Source of the DNA: Adlercreutzia sp. ZJ473
Lineage (GTDB): Bacteria; Actinomycetota; Coriobacteriia; Coriobacteriales; Eggerthellaceae
Reading direction: 5' to 3'
DNA: 64,000 nt
Assembly: GCF_013185065.1 (NCBI RefSeq)
Contig: NZ_JAAVTO010000005.1
Span: 26,032-90,031 of the forward strand
Within the stretch, counting starts at the first letter, position 1. The number at the start of each line of letters is the position of its first letter. Both the position numbers and the translations under genes were made by a program. Under the pieces are notes generated by a model, which worked only from the letters and a program-made list of their open reading frames with translations, had not been told where the DNA came from and did no database searches. Shown here in pieces: positions 1 through 9,128 of this stretch.

Positions 1-1
1 C

Positions 2-2038
2 GCCTCCGGCAGCGGGACCGCCCCCGACGCCGCCTCCGGCAGCGACGCCGAGCCCGAAGCCGCGCCCGAAACGAGGCGGACCCCCCAGGAAGTGCTCGCC
101 GCATTCAAGGAGGCCCCCTTGCCCGACGCCATCGACGGGCTGCTGTTCCGCGTGTCGATGGCCGCGCCGGGCGAGGACGACGTCACCTCGTTCGAGCGCT
201 ACGCCGCGCGCCTGCTCGCCGAGGCCGGCGCGGCCAACCTGCGCCCCATCGCCGTCGAGCACCCGATCGAGCTGCGGCACCTCTCGCTCACCGGGCTCTA
301 CTGGATCAGCTTCGACGCCAGCTCCATGACGCCCGAGCAGCGCGCCTGCGTGCTGCGGGTGGAGTCGGCCCTGAACCGCCTCATCCTCGTCAGGCAGACC
401 GTGCGGGCGGAGGCTCGCACCATCTTCCACCCCGAGTCGGCCTATGCGCAGTGGGACTGGCAGAACATCCGCTCCATCACGCGCTTCGCCGAGACGCGCC
501 TGGCCGAGGCCGAGAAGGAGAACGAGCTGCTCACCATAAGCGGCGCGACCGGCGCGCGCGGCGGCAACTGGGACGTGAGCACGCGCTTCGCCCGCTCCTG
601 CGAGTCGCTCATGCTGCCCTACCGCCTCGAGTACCGCTTCGACGTCGACACGACGTCGGGCGCGGTGGTGGCCGACGTCACGCTGCCCTGCCCCGACCAG
701 ATGCCGCGTTCGCGGTGGGTGGAGAGCGCGGGCGCGTGGCAGGACTGCGCGAGCCAGCAGCCCGCCGCCGCGGCCGCCTACGCGCTGCGCCTGGCGACGG
801 TCATCGCCGCAGCCGCCTTCGGCTCGAGCGTGGGCATCACGCGCGTGCTCATCAACGGGCACGAGAGAGGCCTGGACAGCGATGCGGTCCTCTCGCTCGA
901 GTTCGACCGCATGGCCTTCGTGATGGGCGTCATGCCCTCCGTCAAGGAGGGCGCGATGGCCGCGCCAGGCACCGAGTGTGACCCTGCCACGCTGTTCGGC
1001 CTGATCAAGCCTGCGAAGTTCGCCATATCGCCCGACGCGTCCGGGCACAACCTCCCCGTCGAGCCCCTCGCCGCGAACCTCCCCGAGCGCCGCATCCCCC
1101 TCGCGGAGGACACGCGCGCGCTGCCGCCCGAGCTGGCCGAGACGCTGCACGCCGACCGCGTGTGCGACCTCGACGTGCTGAGCGAGCAGGACCTCGCCAT
1201 GCGCGAGCGCTTCGAGGCCGCCATGGCCGACCGCGACGACTCACCGCTTCTGGCCACCGCGCAGCTCGAGGACATCGTGCAGAAGGGCGACGAGCTCACC
1301 GCAGCGAACCTCGCCGCCCTGCGCGAGGAGAACCCCGAGGCCGCCGCAGCCGGCAAGGTGGCGCCGCTGTACTGCGAGGGCCTGTTCGCACGCTACCTCG
1401 TGGGGCTCGGCGCCGAGCCGGGCATGCGCTACGCCCGCGCCTCCGACATGGCGCACGCGGCCCGCACGGCGCTCTCGCACCTCTACACCGACATGGGCGA
1501 CACAGACGGCGGCATCGCGCAGGCGAAGGCGTGCGTCGAGATGGCGCCGTCGGGCCCGTCGGCCTACCAGGACCTCATCACCGCCTACGTGGAGGCCGAC
1601 CGCTACGACCTCGTGATCGACGTGGCGAAGCAGGCGCTGCGCTACGCCGTGATCGACGACAGCGTGTTCTACCTGTACTACCGGCTGGCCTACGCGTTCT
1701 GGCAGACGGGTCGGCGCGAGGAGGCCGCGGCGTGCTACAGCCGCGTGCCGCGCGCGTCGAGCATGGGCGAGCCCGCCGCGCGCGAGCTGTCCGACCTGCT
1801 GCGCGAGATGGGAGACCGCGACCCGATGGACAGCTCCGAGGCAGGCGCCGTCCTGCGCACCGCGGGCGTCCCGATCGCGCCGACCGACGAGGCCGTCGAG
1901 CTGATGGCGGAGGCCCTGGTGAGCCTGTGCGACGCCGGCCTGCCGCTCGCCGCCGCCCCCATGGCGCGGGTCATCGGGCACATCAAGCGCAACGACATCA
2001 TCAGCTCCGTGGCTGCGTCCCTGAAGGAGGGAGCATAG
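2..2038 (+). CDS. TPR-containing protein, 5' end outside the window
   Basis: The frame is open from the first bases of the window (A-S-G-S-G-T-A-P...), so the true start lies to the left; the GTG at 92 is only the first in-window start candidate. The visible 679 residues begin with an acidic Ala/Ser/Gly-rich stretch containing a repeated ASGS. The C-terminal third (about residues 470-590) has helical repeats with the spacing of tetratricopeptide repeats (ALSHLYTDMGD, AYQDLITAYVEADRYD, FYLYYRLAYAFWQTGR), which points to protein-protein interaction. I see no signal peptide or membrane segment in the visible part. Substrate and partners cannot be told. The downstream glnN gene is convergent. Coding is certain; function is not. 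Confidence 0.8.
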   Translation, partial: ASGSGTAPDAASGSDAEPEAAPETRRTPQEVLAAFKEAPLPDAIDGLLFRVSMAAPGEDDVTSFERYAARLLAEAGAANLRPIAVEHPIELRHLSLTGLYWISFDASSMTPEQRACVLRVESALNRLILVRQTVRAEARTIFHPESAYAQWDWQNIRSITRFAETRLAEAEKENELLTISGATGARGGNWDVSTRFARSCESLMLPYRLEYRFDVDTTSGAVVADVTLPCPDQMPRSRWVESAGAWQDCASQQPAAAAAYALRLATVIAAAAFGSSVGITRVLINGHERGLDSDAVLSLEFDRMAFVMGVMPSVKEGAMAAPGTECDPATLFGLIKPAKFAISPDASGHNLPVEPLAANLPERRIPLAEDTRALPPELAETLHADRVCDLDVLSEQDLAMRERFEAAMADRDDSPLLATAQLEDIVQKGDELTAANLAALREENPEAAAAGKVAPLYCEGLFARYLVGLGAEPGMRYARASDMAHAARTALSHLYTDMGDTDGGIAQAKACVEMAPSGPSAYQDLITAYVEADRYDLVIDVAKQALRYAVIDDSVFYLYYRLAYAFWQTGRREEAAACYSRVPRASSMGEPAARELSDLLREMGDRDPMDSSEAGAVLRTAGVPIAPTDEAVELMAEALVSLCDAGLPLAAAPMARVIGHIKRNDIISSVAASLKEGA

Positions 2039-2105
2039 CGGAGCCGCGGCAAATCACCGAACACCGACAACGGCCTGCGCGCACGCCCGCCCGAACCGGC
2101 GGCTC

Positions 2106-4196
2106 CTACGCGTAGAACAGGATCTCGTTGTAGGTGGGCACGGGCCAGAACTCGCGCTCCACGATGATCTCCATGTTGTCCACGGCGGCGCGCAGGTCGT
2201 CCATCACGGGGATGATCTCGTGCGCGTTCATGTCCGCGCGCTCCTGTTGGTCGGCGATCTCAAGCGACGCGTAGTGCAGCTCGTGCAGCTTGTTGAGGTG
2301 CTTGCTGATCTCGGCCGAGCCCTCGACGAGCGCGCGCAGCTTCGCCTCCTGGCTCGACAGGTCAGCGTCGGGCATCGCCGTGCGCACCTCGGTGATGTGG
2401 CGCGCCACCTCGGCGGCGAACTTGTTGACAGCCGGCAGGTAGTCGCGGCGGGTCAGGCGCTTCATCGTGCGGATCTCGATGTTCATCACCTTGTTGTACT
2501 TCTCGAGCTTCACCTCGTAGCGGCTGCGCACCTCGGTCTCGGAGAGGATGCCGAACTCGCTGAACAGGTCGATCGACTTCTGGCTCACGAGGCACGGCAG
2601 CGCGTCGGCCGTGGTGTGGTTGTTCGCCAGACCGCGGCGGGCGGCCTCGACCGGCCACTCGTCGGAGTAGCCGTCGCCGTTGAAGATGATGCGCTGGTGG
2701 TCGCGCAGCGTCTGCTTGATGTAGTCGATGGCGGCCGCCTCGAGCTCCTCGCCCGACTTGCCCTCCATGACGTCGGCGAACTCCTTGAGCGACTTCGCCA
2801 TGGCGGCGTTCAGCACCATGTTGCAGTCGGAGAGGTTCTGCGTCGAGCCGGGCATGCGGAACTCGAACTTGTTGCCCGTGAAGGCGAAGGGGCTCGTGCG
2901 GTTGCGGTCGGTGTTGTCCTTGAGGAAGTTCGGCAGCACGTCGACGCCGAGGTCCATGGCCACGCGCTCGGCCGAGGTGTAGTCGTGCTCGTCGATGAGC
3001 GCGTCCACCACGGCGCCCAGCTCGTCGCCGAGGAACATGGACACGATGGCCGGTGGCGCCTCGTTCGCGCCGAGGCGGTGGTCGTTGCCCGCGCTCGCGG
3101 CCGACATGCGCAGAAGCTCCTGGTACTCGTCGACGGCCTGGATGACGCCGGTCAGAAAGACCAGGAAGCGCAGGTTCTCGATGGGGTTCTCGCCCGGGTC
3201 GAGCAGGTTCTTCTTGCCCGCCGAGATGGACCAGTTGTTGTGCTTGCCGGATCCGTTGATGTTCTCGAACGGCTTCTCATGCTGCAGGCACACCAGGCCG
3301 TAGTGGCTGGCCAGAAGGCGCATCTTCTCCATGGTGAGCAGGTTCTCGTCGATGGCGCGGTTCGTGTTGGCGAAGATGGGCGCCAGCTCGTGCTGCGCGG
3401 GGGCCACCTCGTTGTGCTTCGTCTTCGCCGGCACGCCGAGCTTCCACAGCTCGTCGTCGAGCTCCTTCATGAACTCGTTGACCGTGGGGCGGATGGCGCC
3501 GAAGTAGTGCTCCTCGAGCTCCTGGCCCTTGCACGGCGGGTAGCCGAAGAGCGTGCGGCCGGTGAGCACCAGGTCAAGGCGCTGCTCGTAGTCCTTCTCG
3601 GAGATCAGGAAGTACTCTTGCTCGGCGCCGAGCGTGGTGGTCACGCGCGCCGGGTACTCGCCGAACAGCGCGAGCACGCGCTTGGCCTGCTCCTCGAGGG
3701 CCTTCATGGAGCGCAGGAGCGGCGTCTTCTTGTCGAGCGCCTCGCCGGTGTAGGAGCAGAACGCCGTGGGGATGCAGAGCACCTCGTCCTTGATGAACGC
3801 GTAGGACGTGGGGTCCCACGCCGTGTAGCCGCGGGCCTCGAAGGTGGCGCGCAGGCCGCCCGAGGGGAACGAGGACGCGTCGGGCTCGCCCTGGATGAGC
3901 TCCTTGCCCGAGAAGCTCATGATGGCGCGGCCGTCTCCGCAGGGGTCGATGAAGCCGTCGTGCTTCTCGGACGTGATGCCCGTCAGCGGCTGGAACCAGT
4001 GCGTGTAGTGCGTGGCGCCCTGCTCGATGGCCCATTCTTTCATGGCGTGGGCGACGACGTTCGCGACCTCGATGTCAAGCGGCGCGCCGTCTCTGATCGT
4101 TTTCATGAGCTGCTTGTAGGTGGCCGATGGGAGGCGCTCCTGCATCGTGTGCTCGTTGAAGACCATTGAGCCGTAGATCTCTGATACCCTTGCCAT
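2106..4196 (-). CDS. glnN: Glutamine synthetase, type III
   Basis: ATP-dependent ligation of ammonia to glutamate, in the cytoplasm. The roughly 700-residue length and the N-terminal GSIII domain are diagnostic of type III enzymes rather than the 450-residue GlnA. Visible motifs are the catalytic beta-strand [12 protein letters not shown] near residue 190, [12 protein letters not shown], and the ATP-binding GSGKHNNWS near residue 315. An upstream in-frame GTG at 4214 exists, but ATG 4196 (MARVSEIYG) has AGGAG 10 nt before it and is preferred. The gene is monocistronic and convergent with the TPR gene. A GSIII as the only glutamine synthetase seen here fits anaerobic gut bacteria. Confidence 0.95.
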   Translation of the reverse strand: MARVSEIYGSMVFNEHTMQERLPSATYKQLMKTIRDGAPLDIEVANVVAHAMKEWAIEQGATHYTHWFQPLTGITSEKHDGFIDPCGDGRAIMSFSGKELIQGEPDASSFPSGGLRATFEARGYTAWDPTSYAFIKDEVLCIPTAFCSYTGEALDKKTPLLRSMKALEEQAKRVLALFGEYPARVTTTLGAEQEYFLISEKDYEQRLDLVLTGRTLFGYPPCKGQELEEHYFGAIRPTVNEFMKELDDELWKLGVPAKTKHNEVAPAQHELAPIFANTNRAIDENLLTMEKMRLLASHYGLVCLQHEKPFENINGSGKHNNWSISAGKKNLLDPGENPIENLRFLVFLTGVIQAVDEYQELLRMSAASAGNDHRLGANEAPPAIVSMFLGDELGAVVDALIDEHDYTSAERVAMDLGVDVLPNFLKDNTDRNRTSPFAFTGNKFEFRMPGSTQNLSDCNMVLNAAMAKSLKEFADVMEGKSGEELEAAAIDYIKQTLRDHQRIIFNGDGYSDEWPVEAARRGLANNHTTADALPCLVSQKSIDLFSEFGILSETEVRSRYEVKLEKYNKVMNIEIRTMKRLTRRDYLPAVNKFAAEVARHITEVRTAMPDADLSSQEAKLRALVEGSAEISKHLNKLHELHYASLEIADQQERADMNAHEIIPVMDDLRAAVDNMEIIVEREFWPVPTYNEILFYA

Positions 4197-4214
4197 AAAA
4201 GTGTCGCTCCTCAC

Positions 4215-4467
4215 TTGCGCTCAAGCGGATGTCTCATGCACGGCGCCGACCTCGCAAAACGTCGACGACGCATGGAGATACGATACCATGCCCGCGCCGA
4301 AAAACCCTCGGTAACTTACCCTCATCAAACTACTGGCCGAATGTTTCGGGAAGTTTTCAGGCGGGAGAAGCATATGTAACGAAAGCGGGCGCGAGGAGCG
4401 ATGGCGCGGGAGCGGGGGCGGGGCACGGACAAGCGAGGCGGGCTGAGGCGGGCGAGCGGGCAGGCTC
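4215..4467. other. Intergenic region upstream of glnN
   Basis: About 250 bp between glnN and the toxin-antitoxin promoter. It should contain the glnN promoter on the minus strand. I could not identify convincing -35/-10 boxes or a regulator site. Near 4400-4450 it becomes very G-rich on the plus strand. No coding potential beyond frames in shadow. Confidence 0.5.
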
Positions 4468-4512
4468 TTGCGAAGGCAAAGCAATCTCCCTATACTGTAT
4501 TACATGTAATAC
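4468..4512 (+). promoter_or_regulatory. Promoter and palindromic operator of the DinJ/PIN toxin-antitoxin pair
   Basis: A -35 TTGCGA (4468-4473), a 17-bp spacer and a -10 TATACT (4491-4496) are followed at once by a perfect 16-bp palindrome, GTATTACATGTAATAC (4497-4512). Its place over the expected transcription start is what is known for operators autoregulated by a RelB/DinJ antitoxin. The Shine-Dalgarno GGAGGAGG follows, then ATG 4534. Confidence 0.75.
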
Positions 4513-4533
4513 CATCCTGTTGGAGGAGGGATC

Positions 4534-4818
4534 ATGGAGTCAGTGCTCACCGTTCGCCTTGACGCGGAGACGAAGGAGCGCGGCACGCGCGTCATGAGGC
4601 GCTACGGCCTCACTCCCTCGCAATCGGTCAGGGAGCTCTTCGCATACGCCGTCCGAAACGACGCCCTCCCCTTCGAGAGCGCGCCGAAGCCCTCGCGCGA
4701 GGAAGCTGCCCGGCGCATCGCCGCATTCGACGCATGCCACACGAAAGAACCGCTCGGCCTTTCCGACGAGGAGCTTCGCGACCTGCGGTTGAGGGAGCGC
4801 TATGGACTTGATGATTGA
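4534..4818 (+). CDS. RelB/DinJ-family antitoxin
   Basis: A 94-residue protein. The N-terminus has the ribbon-helix-helix pattern of RelB/DinJ antitoxins (SVLTVRLDAETKERGTRVMRRYGLTPSQSVRELF, residues 3-37): a DNA-binding beta strand, then two helices. The C-terminal part is charged and probably wraps the toxin. GGAGGAGG precedes the ATG. Its 3' end overlaps the start of the PIN toxin by 17 nt, giving translational coupling. A palindrome overlaps its promoter. RelB/DinJ antitoxins usually pair with RelE/YafQ toxins, so a PIN partner is the less usual combination. Confidence 0.85.
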   Translation: MESVLTVRLDAETKERGTRVMRRYGLTPSQSVRELFAYAVRNDALPFESAPKPSREEAARRIAAFDACHTKEPLGLSDEELRDLRLRERYGLDD

Positions 4819-5245
4819 CGTCAACGTCATCCTCGACCACATCGGGAGACGCGAGCCGTTCTACGAGCTCTCGCGCCGCGTGTGTCTGCTCGGCATAACG
4901 GGCGAGGCGAATACGTACATCTCAGCTAACATGGCAACCGACGTCTACTACCTGCTGCGCAAGGACTACGGCAGCTCCGAGGCGCAGCGCATGATCGAGG
5001 AGGACCTGTCGTTCCTGCAGATCGTGGGGATCACGCCCGAAGACGTGAAGGAGGCCCTTGCGCAGAAGTGGAGCGACTTCGAAGACTGTCTCGTCGCGCG
5101 CTGCGCCAGCAAAGTCGGCGCCGACTACATCATCACGCGCAACGTGAAGGACTTCGCCCGCTCCTCCATAAGGGCCCTCACGCCCGAGCAGCTCTTCGCC
5201 GAGCTCGAGGCCCGCGGAATCATATACGAGGAAGTGCCCTGGTAA
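4802..5245 (+). CDS. PIN-domain ribonuclease toxin (VapC-like)
   Basis: A 147-residue single PIN domain, probably a Mg2+-dependent endoribonuclease that cleaves structured RNA when freed from its antitoxin. The acidic pocket is visible: Asp6 in MIDVNVILD, the conserved Asp/Glu cluster in WSDFEDCLVA (about residues 90-99) and Asp116 in ITRNVKDF. The start ATG 4802 overlaps the antitoxin; an in-frame ATG at 4811 is the alternative. The pair is one operon. The RNA target cannot be told from sequence. Confidence 0.85.
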   Translation: MDLMIDVNVILDHIGRREPFYELSRRVCLLGITGEANTYISANMATDVYYLLRKDYGSSEAQRMIEEDLSFLQIVGITPEDVKEALAQKWSDFEDCLVARCASKVGADYIITRNVKDFARSSIRALTPEQLFAELEARGIIYEEVPW

Positions 5246-5309
5246 CAAGCGCGGACGAGCACGTAAGACACAGAGTGCAGGAACGTACGCCTTCACCGCG
5301 CAAAAGGAA

Positions 5310-5337
5310 ACGGCCCGCCAGGTTGCTGGCGAGCCGT
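5310..5337 (-). terminator. Rho-independent terminator of rplM-rpsI
   Basis: A long hairpin, ACGGC-(2)-GCCAG-loop-CTGGC-(2)-GCCGT read on the plus strand. On the minus strand it is followed by TTTCCTTTT. It lies 30 nt past the rpsI stop, as expected for the operon end. Confidence 0.8.
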
Positions 5338-5366
5338 CTGCTGCAAAGCGTATGCCGCTGCGTAAA

Positions 5367-5759
5367 CTAGCGCTTGCTGAACTGCGGGCGCTTGCGAGCC
5401 TTCTTAAGGCCCGGCTTCTTGCGCTCGACCACGCGGGCGTCACGCGTCAGGAAACCGGCCTTCTTCAGCTCGGCGCGGTAGTCGCCGGCCTCGAGCAGCG
5501 CGCGGGAGATGCCGTGGCGCAGCGCGCCGGCCTGGCCCGAGATGCCGCCGCCGTTGATGCGGGCGATCACGTCGAAGTGACCCTGGGTGTCAGTCACCTT
5601 GAAGGGGGTCTTCGCGTAGTTGAGCAGAGCATCACGGCCGAAGTACTCGTCGCCCGAGCGACCGTTGATCGTCACCTTGCCGGTGCCGGGAACGAGACGC
5701 ACGCGAGCGACTGCGTTCTTACGACGGCCCGTGCCGTAGTACAGAGCTTCATTCGCCAT
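5367..5759 (-). CDS. rpsI: 30S ribosomal protein S9
   Basis: A 130-residue S9 protein of the small subunit. It contains the typical [16 protein letters not shown] start, the [12 protein letters not shown] loop and the basic C-terminal tail [12 protein letters not shown] that reaches towards the P-site tRNA. It lies 2 nt after rplM in the standard rplM-rpsI operon, and a terminator follows. Regulation is presumably shared through the long rplM leader. Confidence 0.98.
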   Translation of the reverse strand: MANEALYYGTGRRKNAVARVRLVPGTGKVTINGRSGDEYFGRDALLNYAKTPFKVTDTQGHFDVIARINGGGISGQAGALRHGISRALLEAGDYRAELKKAGFLTRDARVVERKKPGLKKARKRPQFSKR

Positions 5760-5761
5760 GA

Positions 5762-6196
5762 TTAACCCTCCATCTCAATCTTGCGGGGCTGCTGCGCAGC
5801 ATGGGGATGCTCCGCACCAGCGTAAACCTTCAGCTTCTTGCCCATGGCACGACCCAGCGTGTTCTTCGGCAGCATGCCCTTGACGGCATGCTCGATCACG
5901 CGCTCGGGGTGCTTCGCCATGGCCTCCGCGAAGGTCTCGGACTTGAGCCCGCCGGGATAACCGCTGTGACGATAGTAGGTCTTCTGCGCAGCCTTGGTGC
6001 CCGTCAGGCGGATTTTGTCCGCGTTGACGATGATCACGAAGTCGCCCGTGTCAACATGGGGGGTGTACTGCGGCTTGTGCTTGCCCTTCAGGATGTGAGC
6101 GGCCTTGGCAGCCACGCGACCGAGAACCTGGTCCTCCGCGTCGATGACGACCCACTCGCGCTCAACCTCACCGGGCTTCGCATAATACGTCTTCAC
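5762..6196 (-). CDS. rplM: 50S ribosomal protein L13
   Basis: A 144-residue L13, an early assembly protein of the large subunit. Signatures include [29 protein letters not shown] at the N-terminus (read in parts) and the [12 protein letters not shown] motif near residue 108. GGAGGAAC precedes the ATG. It is the first gene of the operon and has a leader of about 200 nt upstream. Confidence 0.98.
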   Translation of the reverse strand: MKTYYAKPGEVEREWVVIDAEDQVLGRVAAKAAHILKGKHKPQYTPHVDTGDFVIIVNADKIRLTGTKAAQKTYYRHSGYPGGLKSETFAEAMAKHPERVIEHAVKGMLPKNTLGRAMGKKLKVYAGAEHPHAAQQPRKIEMEG

Positions 6197-6439
6197 TTAA
6201 GTTCCTCCAATAAATGCTTGTCCTACATGGCGTTTCACCGCCATTGCTTGCGCGCTGGCGCGCCTTGCAGGATGTGTTTGTTTTCAAAAGTGCAGGTTGC
6301 CTTGGCGCTGGTTTCCTACGCCAGCACGCGGGGTGTGGGCCTGGACTCCCTCTTTCCGCGCTCCGCAGCACGCTCTGCGTTTACGGGGCTTTTGAAAGCG
6401 AACTTTTGCATTGTATATACGCGCGCGTGAGAAAGTCAA
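6197..6439 (-). promoter_or_regulatory. rplM promoter and roughly 205-nt 5' leader
   Basis: On the minus strand, -35 TTGACT (6434-6439), an 18-bp spacer and -10 TACAAT (6410-6415) form a strong promoter. Transcription from about 6403 leaves a leader of about 205 nt before rplM. It contains a small hairpin with GCTGG/CCAGC arms. Long leaders before rplM are often sites of autogenous L13 control in other bacteria. Here that role is inference only, as no known fold was recognised. Confidence 0.65.
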
Positions 6440-6495
6440 CGAGAAATGCGGAAAAGCCGCGAGAATACCCGATGGAGGCTGAGGTGGCGGGGAGT

Positions 6496-6594
6496 TGGGC
6501 GGGGGCTGGGCGGGAGTTGGGCGGGACGTTGGGCGGGAGCTGGGCGGGAGCCGGGCGAGAGTTGGGTGGGACGGGGCGGGGGTTGGGCGGGGCG
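6496..6594 (+). repeat. G-rich 11-bp tandem repeat
   Basis: About nine imperfect copies of TGGGCGGGAGT, 11-12 bp each. The runs of three or more G on the plus strand could form G-quadruplexes. The tract sits between the divergent rplM promoter and the ZIP gene and overlaps no credible ORF. Confidence 0.8.
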
Positions 6595-6687
6595 GTGCGG
6601 AAGCGGCGAAGGGGGCAGGTCCGCGCCGGGCAAGCTGCTAGGTTGATGCCGGGTCGACGTTGGACCAGCTGCCGGGCCCGGCGTAGG

Positions 6688-6728
6688 GTTAGCCTTGGCT
6701 AACGCTTATGCTGTTTCCGAATTCGGAA
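6688..6728. promoter_or_regulatory. Two palindromes upstream of the ZIP transporter gene
   Basis: GTTAGCC-TT-GGCTAAC (6688-6703, 7-bp arms) resembles DtxR/MntR-type metalloregulator boxes. TTCCGAATTCGGAA (6715-6728) is a perfect 14-bp palindrome 12 bp further on. Both lie about 250 bp before the ZIP start, so a long untranslated region or another promoter is implied. The metal-regulator role is inference from neighbour and motif. Confidence 0.5.
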
Positions 6729-6976
6729 TCGCCCCGCTGCTTTTTTCTCTATCATAGTGAGCCGTACGAAACTTTTGGGAGGATTACGCCTCGCGCGACA
6801 TGCGTGAGACAGCACGGCGCGGACGGACGCAACGCGAGCAGACGGCGCAGGCAGGCACGGCCCGCGAAGAGCGCGCACGTCCTGCGCGGCGCAGGCGAAC
6901 GCGACTGCAAGCGACGTCGCGCCCGCGCAGACGGCAACGCGGCACGCAGCGCACGAGGCGAGGAGGAGCTTTCGCA
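6729..6976 (+). other. Leader between palindromes and the ZIP gene
   Basis: About 250 bp rich in GCGCGC and ACGCAAGCG words. An in-frame extension of the ZIP frame to 6800 exists, but it is Arg-rich, low-complexity and lacks a ribosome site. I treat it as untranslated. No recognisable riboswitch was seen. Confidence 0.4.
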
Positions 6977-7843
6977 ATGGAGATGATGGACCCGTTCTGG
7001 TTCGTGACGCTGGTCACGTTGCTGTCGGGCGCAGGCGGAACCGGCGTCGGCGGCGTGGTCGGCGCGCTGTGCAAGAGCGACTCGAACCGCACCATCAGCC
7101 TGCTTCTGGCGTTCGCAGGCGGCGTGATGACCGCCATGGTGTGCTTCGACCTGCTCGCCGAGTCAGTCGAGGCCGCAGGCGAGGTGCTCGATCCGGGCGT
7201 GCTGCTGGTGATCGCCTCCGTGGTGGCGGGCGTGGGCGTGGTGTACGGGCTGAACTACGTGATCGACCGGCGGACGCACGACGAGGTGCCCCACGTGGCC
7301 TCCGCCGAGCACCCCAAGACGCACGACGACATCGACGAGCTCATCCACGCCGACCACTGGGCCGAGCACAAGCGCAACAACGACTCGCGCGCGAGCCTCA
7401 TGGTGGCGGGCGTGGTGATGGCCTGCGCCATCGCGCTGCACAACGTGCCCGAGGGCATGACCATCGGCGCGAGCTTCGCCATATCGGACAACCTCATGCT
7501 CGGCACGGGCATGGTCATGGCCGTGCTCATCGGCCTGCACAACATCCCCGAGGGCATGGCCGTGAGCGTGCCCCTGATCTCGGGCGGCATGGGACGCGCG
7601 CGCGCCGTGGCGCTCACGGCGGCCTGCGGCCTGCCCACGCTGCTGGGCGCGTGGCTGGGCCTGTGGCTCGGCGACGTGGGGCCCTTCGGCCTGGCCGCCA
7701 GCCTCGGGTTCGCCTCGGGCGCCATGCTCTACGTGGTGTTCGGCGAGATCATCCCCCAGTCGGTGCTGATGTACCGCAGCAAGGCCCCGGCGTTCGCCGT
7801 CATCGTGGGCCTCATGCTGGGGCTGCTCATCATCTTCGCCTAG
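6977..7843 (+). CDS. ZIP-family divalent metal transporter
   Basis: A 288-residue inner-membrane protein of about eight hydrophobic segments. It carries the two metal-site signatures of ZIP helices IV and V, HNVPEG at 155-160 and HNIPEG at 188-193, and a His/Asp-rich cytoplasmic loop at about 98-133. The family moves Zn2+, Fe2+ or Mn2+ into the cytoplasm. The start at 6977 is chosen because AGGAGGAG lies 8 nt before it and the membrane fold begins at once. DtxR-like palindromes lie upstream. The specific metal cannot be told. Confidence 0.9.
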   Translation: MEMMDPFWFVTLVTLLSGAGGTGVGGVVGALCKSDSNRTISLLLAFAGGVMTAMVCFDLLAESVEAAGEVLDPGVLLVIASVVAGVGVVYGLNYVIDRRTHDEVPHVASAEHPKTHDDIDELIHADHWAEHKRNNDSRASLMVAGVVMACAIALHNVPEGMTIGASFAISDNLMLGTGMVMAVLIGLHNIPEGMAVSVPLISGGMGRARAVALTAACGLPTLLGAWLGLWLGDVGPFGLAASLGFASGAMLYVVFGEIIPQSVLMYRSKAPAFAVIVGLMLGLLIIFA

Positions 7844-7847
7844 TTAG

Positions 7848-9128
7848 CTAGACGGCGGCGAGCGCCTGGTCGAGGTCGGCGATCAGGTCCTCGGCGGCCT
7901 CGATGCCGCACGACAGGCGAACCAGGTCGGGCGAGATGCCGGCCGCCGCCAGCTCCTCGTCGTTCATCTGACGGTGCGTGGTGTTGGCCGGGTGCAGCAC
8001 GCAGGTGCGCGCGTCGGCCACGTGCGTGGCGATCTGCGCGAGCTTGAGATTCGCCATGAACGTCTCGGCCGCCGCGCGCCCGCCGGCCACGCCGAAGCTC
8101 ACCACGCCGCACGCGCCCTCGGGCAGGTACTTCCGCACGCGCTCGTACTCGGCGTCGCCCTCGAGGCCGGGGTAGCGCACCCAGGCCACCTTCGGATGCG
8201 CGGCCAGGTGCCGCGCCACCGCCAGGCCGTTCTTCGCATGCTGCGCCATGCGCAGGTGCAGGCTCTCGAGGCCCATGTTGATGAGGAACGCGTTCTGGGG
8301 CGCCTGGATGGAGCCCAAGTCGCGCATGATCTGGGCCGTCGCCTTCGTGATGTAGGCGCCCGCAAGCCCGAAGCGCTCGGTGTACACCACGCCGTGGTAG
8401 CTCTCGTCGGGCTGCGTGAGGCCGGGGAACTTGTCCGCGTGCGCCGTCCAGTCGAACTTCCCCGAGTCCACGATCACGCCGCCGACGGTGGCGCCGTGGC
8501 CGTCCATGTACTTGGTGGTGGAGTGCGTGACGATGTCGGCGCCCCACTCGATGGGGCGGCACAGAATCGGCGTGGGGAACGTGTTGTCCACGATCAGCGG
8601 CACGCCGTGCGCGTGCGCGGCGGCGGCGAAGCGCTCGATGTCGAGCACCGTGAGCGCCGGGTTCGCGATGGTCTCGCCGAACACGCACTTCGTGTTGGGC
8701 CGAAACGCCGCCTCGAGCTCAGCGTCCGTGCAGTTGGGGTCCACGAACGTGCACTCCACGCCCATGCGGCGCATCGTGTGCGCGAGCAGGTTGTACGTGC
8801 CGCCGTAGATGGACGCCGACGACACCACGTGGTCGCCCGCGCCCGCGATGTTGAACACCGCGAAGAAGTTCGCCGCCTGGCCCGACGAGGTGAGCATGGC
8901 CGCCGCGCCGCCCTCGAGCTCGGCGATCTTGGCCGCCACGTAGTCGTTCGTGGGGTTCGCCAGGCGCGTGTAGAAGTAGCCGGACTCCTCCAGGTCGAAG
9001 AGCTTGCCCATGTGCTCGCTCGTGTCGTACTTCCACGTGGTGTTCTGGTAGATGGGGATCTGGCGCGGCTCGGCGTTGCCCGGGCGGTAGCCGCCCTGCA
9101 CGCAGGTGGTGCTGATCGACTGGGTCAT
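7848..9128 (-). CDS. metY: O-acetylhomoserine sulfhydrylase (aminocarboxypropyltransferase)
   Basis: A PLP enzyme converting O-acetylhomoserine and sulfide to homocysteine. The 426-residue length and the N-terminal GGYRPGNAEPRQIPIYQNTT are typical of MetY rather than the shorter MetB/MetC. The PLP lysine is Lys206 in THSTTKYMDGHG, and YTRLANPTND and SSGQAA are the substrate and phosphate loops. It is divergent from metA, whose product is predicted to make its substrate. It ends 4 nt from the end of the convergent ZIP gene. Confidence 0.93.
   Translation of the reverse strand: MTQSISTTCVQGGYRPGNAEPRQIPIYQNTTWKYDTSEHMGKLFDLEESGYFYTRLANPTNDYVAAKIAELEGGAAAMLTSSGQAANFFAVFNIAGAGDHVVSSASIYGGTYNLLAHTMRRMGVECTFVDPNCTDAELEAAFRPNTKCVFGETIANPALTVLDIERFAAAAHAHGVPLIVDNTFPTPILCRPIEWGADIVTHSTTKYMDGHGATVGGVIVDSGKFDWTAHADKFPGLTQPDESYHGVVYTERFGLAGAYITKATAQIMRDLGSIQAPQNAFLINMGLESLHLRMAQHAKNGLAVARHLAAHPKVAWVRYPGLEGDAEYERVRKYLPEGACGVVSFGVAGGRAAAETFMANLKLAQIATHVADARTCVLHPANTTHRQMNDEELAAAGISPDLVRLSCGIEAAEDLIADLDQALAAV

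Noticed and set aside
2220..4169. 649-codon plus-strand frame opposite glnN
   Set aside because: Antisense shadow of glnN in GC-rich DNA; Val/Leu/Arg-rich, no ribosome site, no family.
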